Notes: a model not told the origin generated them from the sequence alone. A stretch of 64,000 nt of DNA from Hymenobacter taeanensis (GCF_013137895.1 NZ_CP053538.1:2169501-2233500); one strand, 5' to 3'; positions 54,490 through 63,256 are shown, numbered from the stretch's first letter. A program made the numbers and translations.

Positions 54490-55641
54490 ATGACTGTGTA
54501 TTTCGATAATGCCGCCACTACTCCCCTGGATCCGGAGGTGCTGGACGCCATGCTGCCTTTTATGCGTGACCATTTTGGTAACCCTAGCAGTATACATGGG
54601 CATGGCCGACAGGTGCGGGCGGCAATTGAGAATGCTCGAAAGACTATTGCGCACTTGATTAATGCAGCGCCCGCGGAGATTGTATTCACCTCTTGCGGCA
54701 CTGAAGCCGATAATTATGCGGCTTTCGGTAGCATTCGTACACTAGGCCTACGTCATGCTATCACCTCACCGCTAGAGCACCACGCGGTTTTGCACACGCT
54801 GCAAGCGCTGGAAAAAGCCGGTGATATTCAACTTAGCTACGTGCGGCATGATGAGCAAGGCCGCCTAGACCTAGGGCACCTCGAAGACCTATTAGCTAGC
54901 CATCAGGGCCGCACATTTGTGAGCTTGATGCACGCCAACAATGAGATTGGAAATCTGAATGACATCCAGACCATTGGGGAAGTCTGCCAGCGGCACAACG
55001 CGGTGTTCCATACCGATACGGTGCAGACGATGGGCCATTACCAGCTGGATGTGCAGAAAATAAAAACTGATTTCCTGGTGGGCTCGGCGCACAAGTTTCA
55101 TGGCCCAAAGGGAGTGGGCTTTCTCTACCGGCGGTCGGGGGTGCTGGTTGATTCCCTGATTCATGGCGGCTCGCAGGAGCGCAACCAGCGGGCGGGTACC
55201 GAAAACGTGTATGGCATAGTAGGCTTGGCCAAAGCCCTGGAAATTGCTTGCCGGGGCATGGCAGAGCATCAGCACCACATTCAGGGATTGAAAGACCGGT
55301 TTATTCAGAAGCTGCGGGCTGAGATAGATGGTGTTGCCTTCAATGGTACCTCCGCGGAGGCCGACCATAGCTTATACACAGTGCTGAATGTGAGCCTGCC
55401 GCCCTCCGACATGAACGAGATGCTGCTCTTCAACCTTGATATCAACCGGGTATCGGTCTCGGGCGGATCTGCCTGTACAAGCGGCGCCAATGCCGGCTCG
55501 CACGTGCTGCATGCGCTGGGAGCTGATCAGAACCGGGGCGCCATCCGGTTCTCCATGAGCAAGTACAACACTGCCGAGGAAGTAGATTACGCCGTAGAGC
55601 AGCTGGCGAAAATGTACCGGAAGGAACCCCTAAAAATCTGA
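54490..55641 (+). CDS. Cysteine desulfurase (IscS/NifS family)
   Basis: The 383-residue class V aminotransferase-fold enzyme mobilises sulfur from cysteine. YFDNAATTPLDPEVL opens the protein, the PLP lysine is K202 in GSAHKFHGPKG, and the persulfide Cys is C329 in GGSACTSG. The short active-site loop is more like group I (IscS/NifS) enzymes. No iscU or suf gene is adjacent, so it could serve Fe-S or tRNA thiolation, the latter a precursor of the MnmH reaction. ATG 54490 is preferred over TTG 54484. Confidence 0.88.
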   Translation: MTVYFDNAATTPLDPEVLDAMLPFMRDHFGNPSSIHGHGRQVRAAIENARKTIAHLINAAPAEIVFTSCGTEADNYAAFGSIRTLGLRHAITSPLEHHAVLHTLQALEKAGDIQLSYVRHDEQGRLDLGHLEDLLASHQGRTFVSLMHANNEIGNLNDIQTIGEVCQRHNAVFHTDTVQTMGHYQLDVQKIKTDFLVGSAHKFHGPKGVGFLYRRSGVLVDSLIHGGSQERNQRAGTENVYGIVGLAKALEIACRGMAEHQHHIQGLKDRFIQKLRAEIDGVAFNGTSAEADHSLYTVLNVSLPPSDMNEMLLFNLDINRVSVSGGSACTSGANAGSHVLHALGADQNRGAIRFSMSKYNTAEEVDYAVEQLAKMYRKEPLKI

Positions 55642-55663
55642 GAAAGGCCATGCTTTTACTACC

Positions 55664-55697
55664 ACCGCCCCTATTAGGTAGCACTAATGGGGGCGGT
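55664..55697 (+). terminator. Hairpin after the cysteine desulfurase gene
   Basis: A 13-bp stem (55664-55676, 55685-55697) with one wobble mismatch and an 8-base loop is followed by TGTGTTTT. Confidence 0.65.
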
Positions 55698-55856
55698 TGT
55701 GTTTTGACATAGGTGCGTGCGTGAGCTGAGAATCTAAAACTTCATTGTGAGTAGAAGCAATACGAGGGTACGTACTGCGCGTGGCCTAACCAACGGAGCG
55801 CGTATCGTAATCGAGTTGGCATCCGTATCATTGTCCAACTTCTTTTACCCGCTCTC

Positions 55857-56504
55857 ATGGCCGATATCAATATTCAACGAAAAAAGTCTTCTCCTAGCCC
55901 GTGGCTCCTTGTTCTGCTCGTATTGCTAGGCCTGGCGGCCGTGGGGTACTATGCTTTCAGAGCCGATAGTGATCAGCCAACCACTGCGCCTGCGGTACCT
56001 AGCCTTGAGCCGGCGGCTGACTCCACCACGGGTGCCGAAACGGCGCCTAGGCCTACCAACGATCCGGCCGTAGCAGAAATGGCCACGGAAGAGCCGGGGG
56101 GCTCCCCTGAAGAACTGGCTGCCTTCGCCGCTTCTGATGCTACTACCCCTACTTATGGCAGACGTGGCCTAGAGATGCTCATGGCCACTTTGCGTACCCT
56201 CGCCGACCGCGACGATTTACGCGACGCCACCGTAAGCGAAAAGCGCGACGACCTTACCAGTGCTACCAGCCGCTTACAGGAGCAGGGCACCAGCTTACGG
56301 CCGGGCTATGTAGCCGCTGCTAACCTTATAAAGGCCATGCAGCAAAAAGGCTATCCGGCGCTGGAAACAAAAGCAAATGAGCTGGTAGGCCGGGCCAACG
56401 AGCTAACCGGCAGAACCACCAGTCCGCAAGAGCAGCAGCAGGTGCAGGAGTTTTTACGCCGGGCCGCCGATATAGTAGGGGAGATAAGCCAGCCGGCACG
56501 CTAA
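55857..56504 (+). CDS. Single-pass membrane protein of unknown function
   Basis: The 215-residue product has a basic start (QRKKSS), one membrane helix (about 16-34), an acidic Pro/Thr/Ala-rich linker (about 38-95) and a helical C-terminal domain (about 100-210, RRGLEMLMATLRTLADRDDLRD, KANELVGRANELTGR). I do not recognise a family. It is 27 bp upstream of a PRC-barrel gene, with which it probably forms an operon. Confidence 0.6.
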   Translation: MADINIQRKKSSPSPWLLVLLVLLGLAAVGYYAFRADSDQPTTAPAVPSLEPAADSTTGAETAPRPTNDPAVAEMATEEPGGSPEELAAFAASDATTPTYGRRGLEMLMATLRTLADRDDLRDATVSEKRDDLTSATSRLQEQGTSLRPGYVAAANLIKAMQQKGYPALETKANELVGRANELTGRTTSPQEQQQVQEFLRRAADIVGEISQPAR

Positions 56505-56531
56505 GCATTATTCACCTCACGCATTGTAGCA

Positions 56532-57059
56532 ATGGAAAATACCTCTGAATCTATTCCTTCAAGCGAAGGCATGCACCTACAACGTCTGCGTGATCTGGCT
56601 GAGTTTGAGGTTGCCGATAACAGCCCGGATGTGCGCGGCTGGACCGTACGTGGGGGCGACGGGAAACCCTTCGGTGATGTGTATGAACTCATTGTAGAAG
56701 TAGAAGCCCTCAAAGTCCGTTATCTGGATGTGGAGCTTTCCGCTGACTTGAAGATCAGCAAATATGACCGGCACATTCTGCTACCCATTGGGGTGGCGGC
56801 CATTGATGAGGAAAGCGACAGTGTATTTGTGCCCTCGCTCAACAGCGAAACCGTGCTGCAGTACCCGCCATATAATGAAATCCAGGTAACCCGGGCCTAT
56901 GAAGAGGCGATGCTCAGGGCCCTGAATTTACCCCTGCCAGCCGCACCGGTTCAGCGGTTCTATGACCAGCCGGGCTATGATGAGCAAACCTTCTATCAAA
57001 GCCGTAGGCCAGCATCATCGGATGCGTTTAGGCGCCGCGGCCAGCAACTGAATGAATAA
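56532..57059 (+). CDS. PRC-barrel domain protein
   Basis: The 175-residue protein has an N-terminal helix, a PRC-barrel (about 38-105: DVRGWTVRGGDGKPFGDVYELIVEVEALKVRYLDVEL), a second related strand set (HILLPIGVAAIDEESDSVFVPSL) and a polar tail with YDQPGYDEQTF. PRC-barrels occur in RimM and photosynthetic reaction-centre H subunits; stand-alone versions are often stress-associated in this phylum (inference). Its TAA lies inside the stem of the terminator at 57056-57117. Confidence 0.75.
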   Translation: MENTSESIPSSEGMHLQRLRDLAEFEVADNSPDVRGWTVRGGDGKPFGDVYELIVEVEALKVRYLDVELSADLKISKYDRHILLPIGVAAIDEESDSVFVPSLNSETVLQYPPYNEIQVTRAYEEAMLRALNLPLPAAPVQRFYDQPGYDEQTFYQSRRPASSDAFRRRGQQLNE

Positions 57060-57117
57060 AGCACAAACAAAGGGGCCCGCAGCATAAGTGTTGCGGGCCC
57101 CTTTGTTTGTGCTTTAT
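57056..57117. terminator. Long bidirectional hairpin containing a stop codon
   Basis: Arms of 28 bp (57056-57083, 57090-57117) have one wobble mismatch and a 6-base loop. The TAA of the PRC-barrel gene is part of the left arm, so translation termination and hairpin folding overlap. It serves hemH on the other strand too. Confidence 0.85.
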
Positions 57118-57125
57118 AGGAGAGC

Positions 57126-58172
57126 TTAGTTCTCCCGAATCATCTCGGCCACCGTGGCTACCCACTGCGGGTGCGAGTTGAGAGAAGGCACAAGCTGCCA
57201 ATGCTCACCACCGGCCTCCTCAAATATTTCCTTGAACTCTTCGCCTACCTCAATGGTCGTCTCGAGGCAGTCGGCTACAAACGCGGGGGAGAAGGCCAGC
57301 ACATTTTTGATGCCTTTCGCGGGGAACTCCTTAATTACCTCGTCGGTATAAGGCTGCAGCCATGGGTCGCGGAGGCGGCTTTGCAGGCGGCTCTGGAAGG
57401 TAGTGGTATACTGCTCGGGGGAGAGGCCTAGTGCTGCCCCCAATAAGCGTGACGTTTCAAAGCACTGGGCCCGGTAGCAGTAGCGGTTGTTTTTATTGTA
57501 GCTGTTGCAGCAGTTGGCCAGTTTGCAGTATCCCTTGTGGCTACCCTTTAGCACGTGGCGCTCCGGAATACCGTGGTAGCTGAATACTACGTGGTCGTAG
57601 GTATGTTTCGCCATTTCCTCTTTGCCCAAGGTGGCGAAGGTGCCCGTGAAACCGGGTACATCCACGAAGGTGCTAATGAAGCTGATGCTGGGAACCACCC
57701 ACCACTTACGCACAATCTCCATTACTTTCTCCTGCACTGAGCCCGTGCTGGCGGCGGCATACTGCGGGAACAAGGGCAGCACAATGATACGGTCTACGGC
57801 CGCATCGCGCAGTTGCAGTAGCGCACTCTCAATGCTGGGTTTCTGGTAGCGCATACCAAACGCTACGAGGTAGTCTGGGCCTAGCATTTCCTGCACCAGC
57901 TTCTGCAGATCAAGGCCGTGATAGAGCAGCGGGGAGCCGCGTTCCGTCCAGAGCTGCTGATAGATTTTGGCTGATTTAGGGGCCCGCAAGGGTACTACCA
58001 GACCCCGAAATAGCGGGTAACGCACGGCGGCCGGCATATCAATCACGCGGGCATCCGTCAGGAATTCATTGAGGTAGCGGCGCACATCCCCCGTCTGGGG
58101 CGAGTCGGGGGTACCAAGGTTCACGAGCAGGACGCCAATGCGCCCTTTAGTAGAAGAAGGAGTAGTGGGCAT
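57126..58172 (-). CDS. hemH: Ferrochelatase
   Basis: The 348-residue enzyme inserts Fe(II) into protoporphyrin IX. GVLLVNLGTPDSP opens the protein, the catalytic His is in VVFSYHGIPERH (about 190-200), and FSPAFVADCLETTIEVGEEF holds the C-terminal Glu. A cluster of Cys (GYCKLANCC...YCYRAQC) after the active-site His could bind a metal or Fe-S cluster. No other haem gene is adjacent. Confidence 0.9.
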   Translation of the reverse strand: MPTTPSSTKGRIGVLLVNLGTPDSPQTGDVRRYLNEFLTDARVIDMPAAVRYPLFRGLVVPLRAPKSAKIYQQLWTERGSPLLYHGLDLQKLVQEMLGPDYLVAFGMRYQKPSIESALLQLRDAAVDRIIVLPLFPQYAAASTGSVQEKVMEIVRKWWVVPSISFISTFVDVPGFTGTFATLGKEEMAKHTYDHVVFSYHGIPERHVLKGSHKGYCKLANCCNSYNKNNRYCYRAQCFETSRLLGAALGLSPEQYTTTFQSRLQSRLRDPWLQPYTDEVIKEFPAKGIKNVLAFSPAFVADCLETTIEVGEEFKEIFEEAGGEHWQLVPSLNSHPQWVATVAEMIREN

Positions 58173-58374
58173 AGAATACTGTAACGCCGTGAGTGGTACT
58201 GAGGCGAGCCGTCGGGAACGTAGCAGAACGCAGACTGGTTGCTCTACGGAAGTGCAAAGGTCGCCAACGAATCAGAAATTGCGAGATGACTTTCTTCTTC
58301 TCTCAATTTGAGTTACAGACAATCTTGCCTTCACGGATGTTTAGAGCACAGGTGGCCTAGCCGCCGGAAAGTCG

Positions 58375-58382
58375 TACCTTTG
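58375..58382 (+). promoter_or_regulatory. -7 promoter element of era
   Basis: TACCTTTG lies 23 bp before the GTG start codon of era. A GTGGCCTAGCC copy lies at the -33 region (58352-58362). Confidence 0.5.
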
Positions 58383-58405
58383 CAGGCCAATTTTCAGATT
58401 CTGAA

Positions 58406-59305
58406 GTGAATACCGAACCAACTCCGCACCGCGCTGGCTTTGTGAGCATTATCGGCAAGCCCAATGTGGGCAAGTCTACGCTTATGAACGCCCTGATGGG
58501 CGAGCGGCTCAGCATCGTAACCAGCAAGGCCCAGACCACGCGCCACCGCATTCTAGGCATCCTGAACGGTGATGATTTCCAACTCGTTTACTCCGACACG
58601 CCCGGCATTATTCAACCCAAGTATGAGCTGCACAACGCCATGATGTCGTTCGTGTACTCATCGTTGGAAGATGCTGATGTGATTCTGTTCGTAACGGATA
58701 TCTACGAGAAGCATGATGAGGAGCCGGTGGTAGAGCGTCTGCGCAAAATGGTGGATACACCTATTCTGCTGCTCGTCAATAAAATTGACCAGGCCGATCA
58801 GGCCGAAGTAGAAGCCAAGGTGGAGTACTGGCGTGAGCATTTGCCTAATGCCACGCGGGTTCTGCCAATTTCGGCCCTAGAGAAGTTTGGTACCGGCGAG
58901 CTGCTGGATCTGATTCTGGGATACCTGCCCGTGCACCCACCGTATTACCCAAAGGATGAGCTAACCGATAAGCCAGAGCGGTTTTTTGCCGCTGAAATGA
59001 TTCGGGAGAAAATCTTTAAGCTCTACAAAAAAGAGGTGCCTTACAGCTGTGAGGTAGAAATTGAGGAGTTTAAAGAGGATGAAGATATCATCCGGATGCG
59101 CTCCATCATTTATGTTGAGCGGGCCAGCCAGAAGGGTATCATTATTGGGCAGCAAGGCGCCGCTTTAAAGAAAGTAGGGACCTGGGCCCGCGAGGAAATG
59201 GAGAAGTTCTTTCAGAAAAAAGTATTTCTCGAAATCCACGTGAAGGTCAACGAAAACTGGCGTACCGACCCGAAAGCCCTGAGCCGCTTCGGCTATAATC
59301 AATAG
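58406..59305 (+). CDS. era: GTPase Era
   Basis: The 299-residue GTPase takes part in 16S rRNA processing and 30S assembly. G1 is GKPNVGKST (17-25), G3 DTPGIIQPKYELHNAM, G4 NKID, and the C-terminal KH domain carries IIIGQQGAALKKVGTWAR. The start is GTG at 58406; the next ATG would remove the G1 loop. It is followed by der, the other ribosome-assembly GTPase. Confidence 0.93.
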   Translation: MNTEPTPHRAGFVSIIGKPNVGKSTLMNALMGERLSIVTSKAQTTRHRILGILNGDDFQLVYSDTPGIIQPKYELHNAMMSFVYSSLEDADVILFVTDIYEKHDEEPVVERLRKMVDTPILLLVNKIDQADQAEVEAKVEYWREHLPNATRVLPISALEKFGTGELLDLILGYLPVHPPYYPKDELTDKPERFFAAEMIREKIFKLYKKEVPYSCEVEIEEFKEDEDIIRMRSIIYVERASQKGIIIGQQGAALKKVGTWAREEMEKFFQKKVFLEIHVKVNENWRTDPKALSRFGYNQ

Positions 59306-59312
59306 CGAAATT

Positions 59313-59387
59313 GTGAAAGGTGAATGAGTGGTTCGGCAGTACCTGCTAGGCCACTTAACTAGCAGTTCACGTTTCACAGCTTCACCC
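59313..59387. repeat. GTGA-rich intergenic inverted element A
   Basis: GTGAAAGGTGAATGAG on the left faces GTTCACGTTTCACAGCTTCACC on the right, with CTGCTAGGCCACTTAACTAGCAG folding into a small hairpin between. It fills the era-der gap. Confidence 0.45.
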
Positions 59388-59462
59388 ATTTCCGACCTCA
59401 CACTCACTTAACTACTCCGGGCACTGCCGAAACTGGTCGGGCCGGCGGCTGGAGTCAGACAC

Positions 59463-60785
59463 ATGAAAAATACCATTGCCATTGTAGGCCGCCCCAACGT
59501 GGGCAAGTCTACGCTATTTAACCGCCTCGTAGGCCAGCGCAAAGCCATCATGGATAACGAGTCGGGCGTAACCCGCGACCGGCACTACGGCTACGGCGAG
59601 TGGACCGGCAAGTACTACACTGTAATTGATACGGGTGGGTACGTACACAACTCGGAAGATATTTTTGAAGGCGAAATCAATAAGCAGGTGAAGCTGGCTA
59701 TTGATGAGGCCGACGTGGTGCTGTTTATGGTAGACGTGGATGCGGGCGTTCATCACCTGGATGAAGAATTTGCCGACGTGCTGCGCCGTTACCAGGGTAA
59801 GAAGCCTATTTATATTGTAGCTAACAAGGCCGATACCAACGCCCGGATTCACGCCGCCGGCGAGTTCTATACCTTAGGTGTGGGCGACGGCGAAATATAC
59901 CCAATCAGCAGCCAGAGCGGTTCTGGTACCGGCGACTTGCTTGATGCGGTAGTAGCGCACTTTGAGGAAGAAGGCGTGGAAGAGCCCGATGCGGGTATCC
60001 CAAAAATTGCTGTAGTAGGCCGCCCGAACGTAGGAAAGTCCTCGTTCGTGAACCTGCTGCTGGGCACTGACCGCAGCATTGTGACGGATATTGCCGGCAC
60101 CACCCGCGACTCTATTCAGGCCCGTTACAATGCCTTCGGCAACGAGTTTATCTTGGTAGATACTGCTGGTCTTCGCCGGAAAACCAAGGTGCACGAGGAT
60201 GTAGAGTTCTACTCGGTGTTGCGCTCCATTCGGGCACTGGAAGAGTCTGATGTGTGCGTGGTGATGCTAGACGCTACCCGCGGCATTGAAGCCCAGGACG
60301 TGAACATTATAGGCCTAGCCGACAAAAACCGGAAGGGCATCGTGATTCTGGTGAACAAGTGGGACCTGATTGAGAACAAGGAAACCAACACGGCCAAGGA
60401 GTTCGAGGCGAAGATCATGGAGAAGATTGCGCCCATTGCTTATCCTCCGGTCATTTTCACGTCGGTACTCACGAAGCAGCGCGTACACAAAGCCATTGAA
60501 ACGGCCATTGAAGTGTACAACAACAAGCGCAAGAAAGTACCTACCTCAGAACTGAACGAGGTAATGCTGCGGGAGATTGAAAAATATCCGCCACCCATCA
60601 CGAAGGGCAAAATGGTGCGCATTAAGTACGTAACCCAGCTGCCCACCCACAACCCGGTGTTTGCGTTCTTCTGCAACCTACCCCAGTACGTGAAGGAAAG
60701 CTATACCCGCTATCTGGAGAATCGCTTACGCGAGAACTTCGGTTTTGAGGGTACTCCTATTGGTATCGTCTTCCGGAAGAAATAA
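59463..60785 (+). CDS. der: GTPase Der (EngA)
   Basis: The 440-residue protein has two GTPase domains, G1 GRPNVGKST (about 8-16) and GRPNVGKSS (about 184-192), the second with [10 protein letters not shown], and the C-terminal KH-like domain ([18 protein letters not shown]). Der is required for 50S subunit assembly. The separation from era by 157 bp includes a repeat element, so co-transcription is possible but not certain. Confidence 0.95.
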   Translation: MKNTIAIVGRPNVGKSTLFNRLVGQRKAIMDNESGVTRDRHYGYGEWTGKYYTVIDTGGYVHNSEDIFEGEINKQVKLAIDEADVVLFMVDVDAGVHHLDEEFADVLRRYQGKKPIYIVANKADTNARIHAAGEFYTLGVGDGEIYPISSQSGSGTGDLLDAVVAHFEEEGVEEPDAGIPKIAVVGRPNVGKSSFVNLLLGTDRSIVTDIAGTTRDSIQARYNAFGNEFILVDTAGLRRKTKVHEDVEFYSVLRSIRALEESDVCVVMLDATRGIEAQDVNIIGLADKNRKGIVILVNKWDLIENKETNTAKEFEAKIMEKIAPIAYPPVIFTSVLTKQRVHKAIETAIEVYNNKRKKVPTSELNEVMLREIEKYPPPITKGKMVRIKYVTQLPTHNPVFAFFCNLPQYVKESYTRYLENRLRENFGFEGTPIGIVFRKK

Positions 60786-60803
60786 TTTCTGTTGGCTTTA
60801 AGC

Positions 60804-60846
60804 AAAGTGGCCTAGCACCTCCCCAGGGAAGGCGCTGGGCCACTTT
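60804..60846 (+). terminator. Hairpin of der built from the GTGGCCTAG word
   Basis: A 13-bp stem (60804-60816, 60834-60846) with one wobble mismatch pairs AAAGTGGCCTAGC with its inverse, then TTTT. This shows one way the iterated motif is used in a hairpin. Confidence 0.65.
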
Positions 60847-60996
60847 TGCGTTGAAAAAGGATGTAAAAAAAGTTTTCCTACTGCCGGGTTACCTTTCGCA
60901 GGGCTGAGTATAAAGACCCGAATTTCACTGGTACTCTCTCCTGATTGCAGTGAAGTCTTTTTAATCAGACATTCCATTTTCAAACAACCCCCCATC

Positions 60997-61254
60997 ATGA
61001 AAAAAGTACTGTTCCTCGCTCTGGCTGCCGCTTCGTTCTCGTTCACCGCTTGCGACAGCAAGAAAGAAGATGCTACCGAGCAGGCTGCTGACAACGTAGA
61101 AAATGCTGGCGAAGCTAAGGCTGACGCTATGGAAGAGAAGGCTGACATGGTTCGTGACTCAGCTGACGCTACCGCCGACAAAATGGAGGATGCTGCTGAC
61201 GCTACCGACGCTCCTGCTACCACTACTGCTCCTGCTACGACTCCTGCTCAGTAA
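60997..61254 (+). CDS. Small acidic Ala-rich lipoprotein (LEA-like)
   Basis: The 85-residue lipoprotein has a signal with lipobox FTAC followed by DSKKED, a Lys/Asp/Glu patch resembling a surface-export signal. The mature part is Ala/Asp/Glu/Met-rich with an approximate 11-residue period (ADNVENAGEAK, ADAMEEKADMV), as in class-3 LEA proteins, then a Thr/Pro/Ala tail. A role in envelope or desiccation protection is only inference. The strong terminator at 61275 follows. Confidence 0.75.
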   Translation: MKKVLFLALAAASFSFTACDSKKEDATEQAADNVENAGEAKADAMEEKADMVRDSADATADKMEDAADATDAPATTTAPATTPAQ

Positions 61255-61274
61255 TTAGAGCGCGTCTAGGACGC

Positions 61275-61310
61275 AAAAAAAGGCTTCCCGGCAACGGGAA
61301 GCCTTTTTTT
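61275..61310. terminator. Bidirectional intrinsic terminator
   Basis: A perfect 16-bp stem (61275-61290, 61295-61310) with a GCAA tetraloop begins with seven A and ends with seven T. It sits between the small lipoprotein gene and the convergent conserved hypothetical. Confidence 0.9.
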
Positions 61311-61338
61311 ATGTCTGGCTACATAGCAATAGCAAGCG

Positions 61339-61905
61339 TTACCCCAACCGGCGTTGGAGTAAGCCATCAACTATAGTAAATAGCTTGCGAGGGGCGTAGG
61401 TTCGCCAGGGTAAGTCATCGAGCTGCCCGCCAAAGTTGATGTAGCTGTCGAGGTTGTATTGGCGCATTTCCCGGGTTACATGCTCCTGGAAGTTGATGGC
61501 GGCAATCCAGCCGTCTTCCACATCCTCAAACCACTCTTCGTAGTAGTCGTCTTCGGAACCGTGAAAATTGAAGACATTCTCCCCAATCAGAATGAATTTA
61601 CGAATGCCCTCGTGCGTCATCATATCCACAATGTTGCGCTTGAGGTGCATGATGTCGTTCTCTATGGCATCATTCCATTCTCCAATGAACTCGATAATGG
61701 CGATGCCCAGCTCGTAGTCGACGAAGAGAATTTTCAGGAACAGCGTATCAGAATCCAGGCTGTCCCACTGCGGATGGATGTAATACCCGTAGATGGTATT
61801 CACGTAGCTGTCGAGACTGTTTTCAGCCTCGAATAAGGGAGAACGGGGGTCTTCGGAGGCCGAGTACTGCTCCATCCAGGCGTAGTGCGGCTCAATGGTA
61901 TGCAT
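61339..61905 (-). CDS. Conserved Bacteroidota protein of unknown function
   Basis: The 188-residue acidic protein begins MHTIEPHYAWMEQY, a start shared with many uncharacterised Bacteroidota proteins. Conserved-looking parts are TIYGYYIHPQWD, LFVDYELGIAIIEFIGEWNDAIENDI, KFILIGENVFNFHGSEDDYYEEWFED and DSYINFGGQLDDLPWRT. No signal peptide or membrane helix is present with this start. Longer frames from 61956 or 61986 exist but lack similarity to the usual start. No function is known. Confidence 0.75.
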   Translation of the reverse strand: MHTIEPHYAWMEQYSASEDPRSPLFEAENSLDSYVNTIYGYYIHPQWDSLDSDTLFLKILFVDYELGIAIIEFIGEWNDAIENDIMHLKRNIVDMMTHEGIRKFILIGENVFNFHGSEDDYYEEWFEDVEDGWIAAINFQEHVTREMRQYNLDSYINFGGQLDDLPWRTYAPRKLFTIVDGLLQRRLG

Positions 61906-62069
61906 AGGCGTAAGCTGGCTATAAGGGAATAAAGCACACGCTTCTGCTTGTGCCATGGTGAAGCAAGCAGTTGTCAAAGCAACCACTCTTAGCCCTAAAC
62001 TCAGGATAAACCAGCCAGGTTTCCTAAACCCTGATAAAGCAGCTCTACCGGCCTCTGCTACTCACAGCC

Positions 62070-62870
62070 TTACTGCCGGGCTACCAGAGCCGCCCGCACT
62101 GAGCCGTGCTGCCGTAGCAATTCAGCCGCTTCAGGCTGAGAAATCTGCAGTTCATCCATCAGCATTCGCTCACCCCGGTCAACCAGCTTAGCGTTGGAGA
62201 GCTGCATATCTACCATCTTATTGCCCCGCACGCGGCCCAACCGAATAAAGGTGGCGGTAGTGATCATATTCAGCACCAGCTTTTGCGCTGTGCCTGCTTT
62301 CAGGCGAGTGCTGCCCGTGACAAACTCAGGGCCCGTTACTACCTCTACCGGATACTCGGCGACGGCGGCTACTGCTGAGCCTGCGTTGCACACAATGCAG
62401 CCTGTAGCTAAGCCGTGCCGGCGGGCCTGCTCTAGGCCACCTATCACGTAAGGGGTACGCCCTGAGGCTGCAATGCCCACTACAATGTCCTGGTTCGTGA
62501 TGTCATAGGCCAGCAAGTCCTGCCAGGCCTTTTCGGCGTCATCTTCGGCGTTTTCTACTGCTTTCCGAATGGCGGTGTCGCCACCGGCAATCAGGCCAAT
62601 AACCACCCCGTGAGGTACTCCAAACGTGGGCGGGCACTCTGAGGCATCCAGAATGCCAAGCCGCCCGCTGGTGCCAGCGCCAATGTAGAACAGCCGGCCG
62701 CCACTACCCAGCCGGGCCACCGTAGCATCTACCAAAGCCTCAATTTGCGGTAATGCTTTGGCAACTGCCTGGGGTACGGTCTGATCTACGCTGTTCATGC
62801 CCACCAGCAGTTCCTGCGTGGAGAGGGATTCCAGATTATTGAAGAGGGAAGGAGTTTCGGTGGTGCTCAT
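62070..62870 (-). CDS. murQ: N-acetylmuramic acid 6-phosphate etherase
   Basis: The 266-residue SIS-domain enzyme removes lactate from MurNAc-6-phosphate in cell-wall recycling. YIGAGTSGRLGILDASECPPTFGVP holds the first catalytic Glu, AENAEDDAEKAW-like sequence (KAVENAEDDAEKAW) the second, and VGIAASGRTPYVIGGLE the SIS phosphate loop. Length is slightly short of E. coli MurQ because the C-terminal extension is compact. ATG 62870 gives MSTTETPSLFNNLESL. Confidence 0.92.
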   Translation of the reverse strand: MSTTETPSLFNNLESLSTQELLVGMNSVDQTVPQAVAKALPQIEALVDATVARLGSGGRLFYIGAGTSGRLGILDASECPPTFGVPHGVVIGLIAGGDTAIRKAVENAEDDAEKAWQDLLAYDITNQDIVVGIAASGRTPYVIGGLEQARRHGLATGCIVCNAGSAVAAVAEYPVEVVTGPEFVTGSTRLKAGTAQKLVLNMITTATFIRLGRVRGNKMVDMQLSNAKLVDRGERMLMDELQISQPEAAELLRQHGSVRAALVARQ

Positions 62871-62925
62871 GAGCGGAAAGGTGGTAGAGGGGCAAGTATA
62901 TGTTTTAGGCTGGAAGGGATGCAGG

Positions 62926-63195
62926 CTAGGCCAGTCGGCCAATAACTGTGAACTTATCGAAGACGTGCGGGGTATGCGGGGCGTCTTGATCTAGTTCTTT
63001 GGTTAAGTCTTGGCCGGCCCAATGCTCATAATGGTTGCCACGCTTCCAGAGCCGGGAGCGGGTAACATCATAAATAAGTCCTTGGTAGGCCACCCATACT
63101 TCGTCGCGGTCTTGGCCGTTGCGTAGAGCCAGCTGGGCGCGGCTGTATGTGGGAAGTGATGATGCCAGAGGTTGGTTAGCGGGGGGCAGGCTCAT
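62926..63195 (-). CDS. Cytochrome b5-like heme/steroid-binding protein
   Basis: The 89-residue protein matches the b5 fold: YSRAQLALRNGQDRDEVWVAYQGLIYDVTRSRLWKRGNHYEHWAGQDLTKEL and a second His in PHTPHVFDKF. The first ligand is likely the His in GNHYEHWAG. No signal peptide, so it is cytoplasmic. It could carry electrons or bind haem loosely; partners are not visible. Confidence 0.8.
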   Translation of the reverse strand: MSLPPANQPLASSLPTYSRAQLALRNGQDRDEVWVAYQGLIYDVTRSRLWKRGNHYEHWAGQDLTKELDQDAPHTPHVFDKFTVIGRLA

Positions 63196-63256
63196 GCGGA
63201 AAGCAAATCAGGTATTCTCCATCTGGCATCACTCCCTGCTAACTGAGAATACGCGT

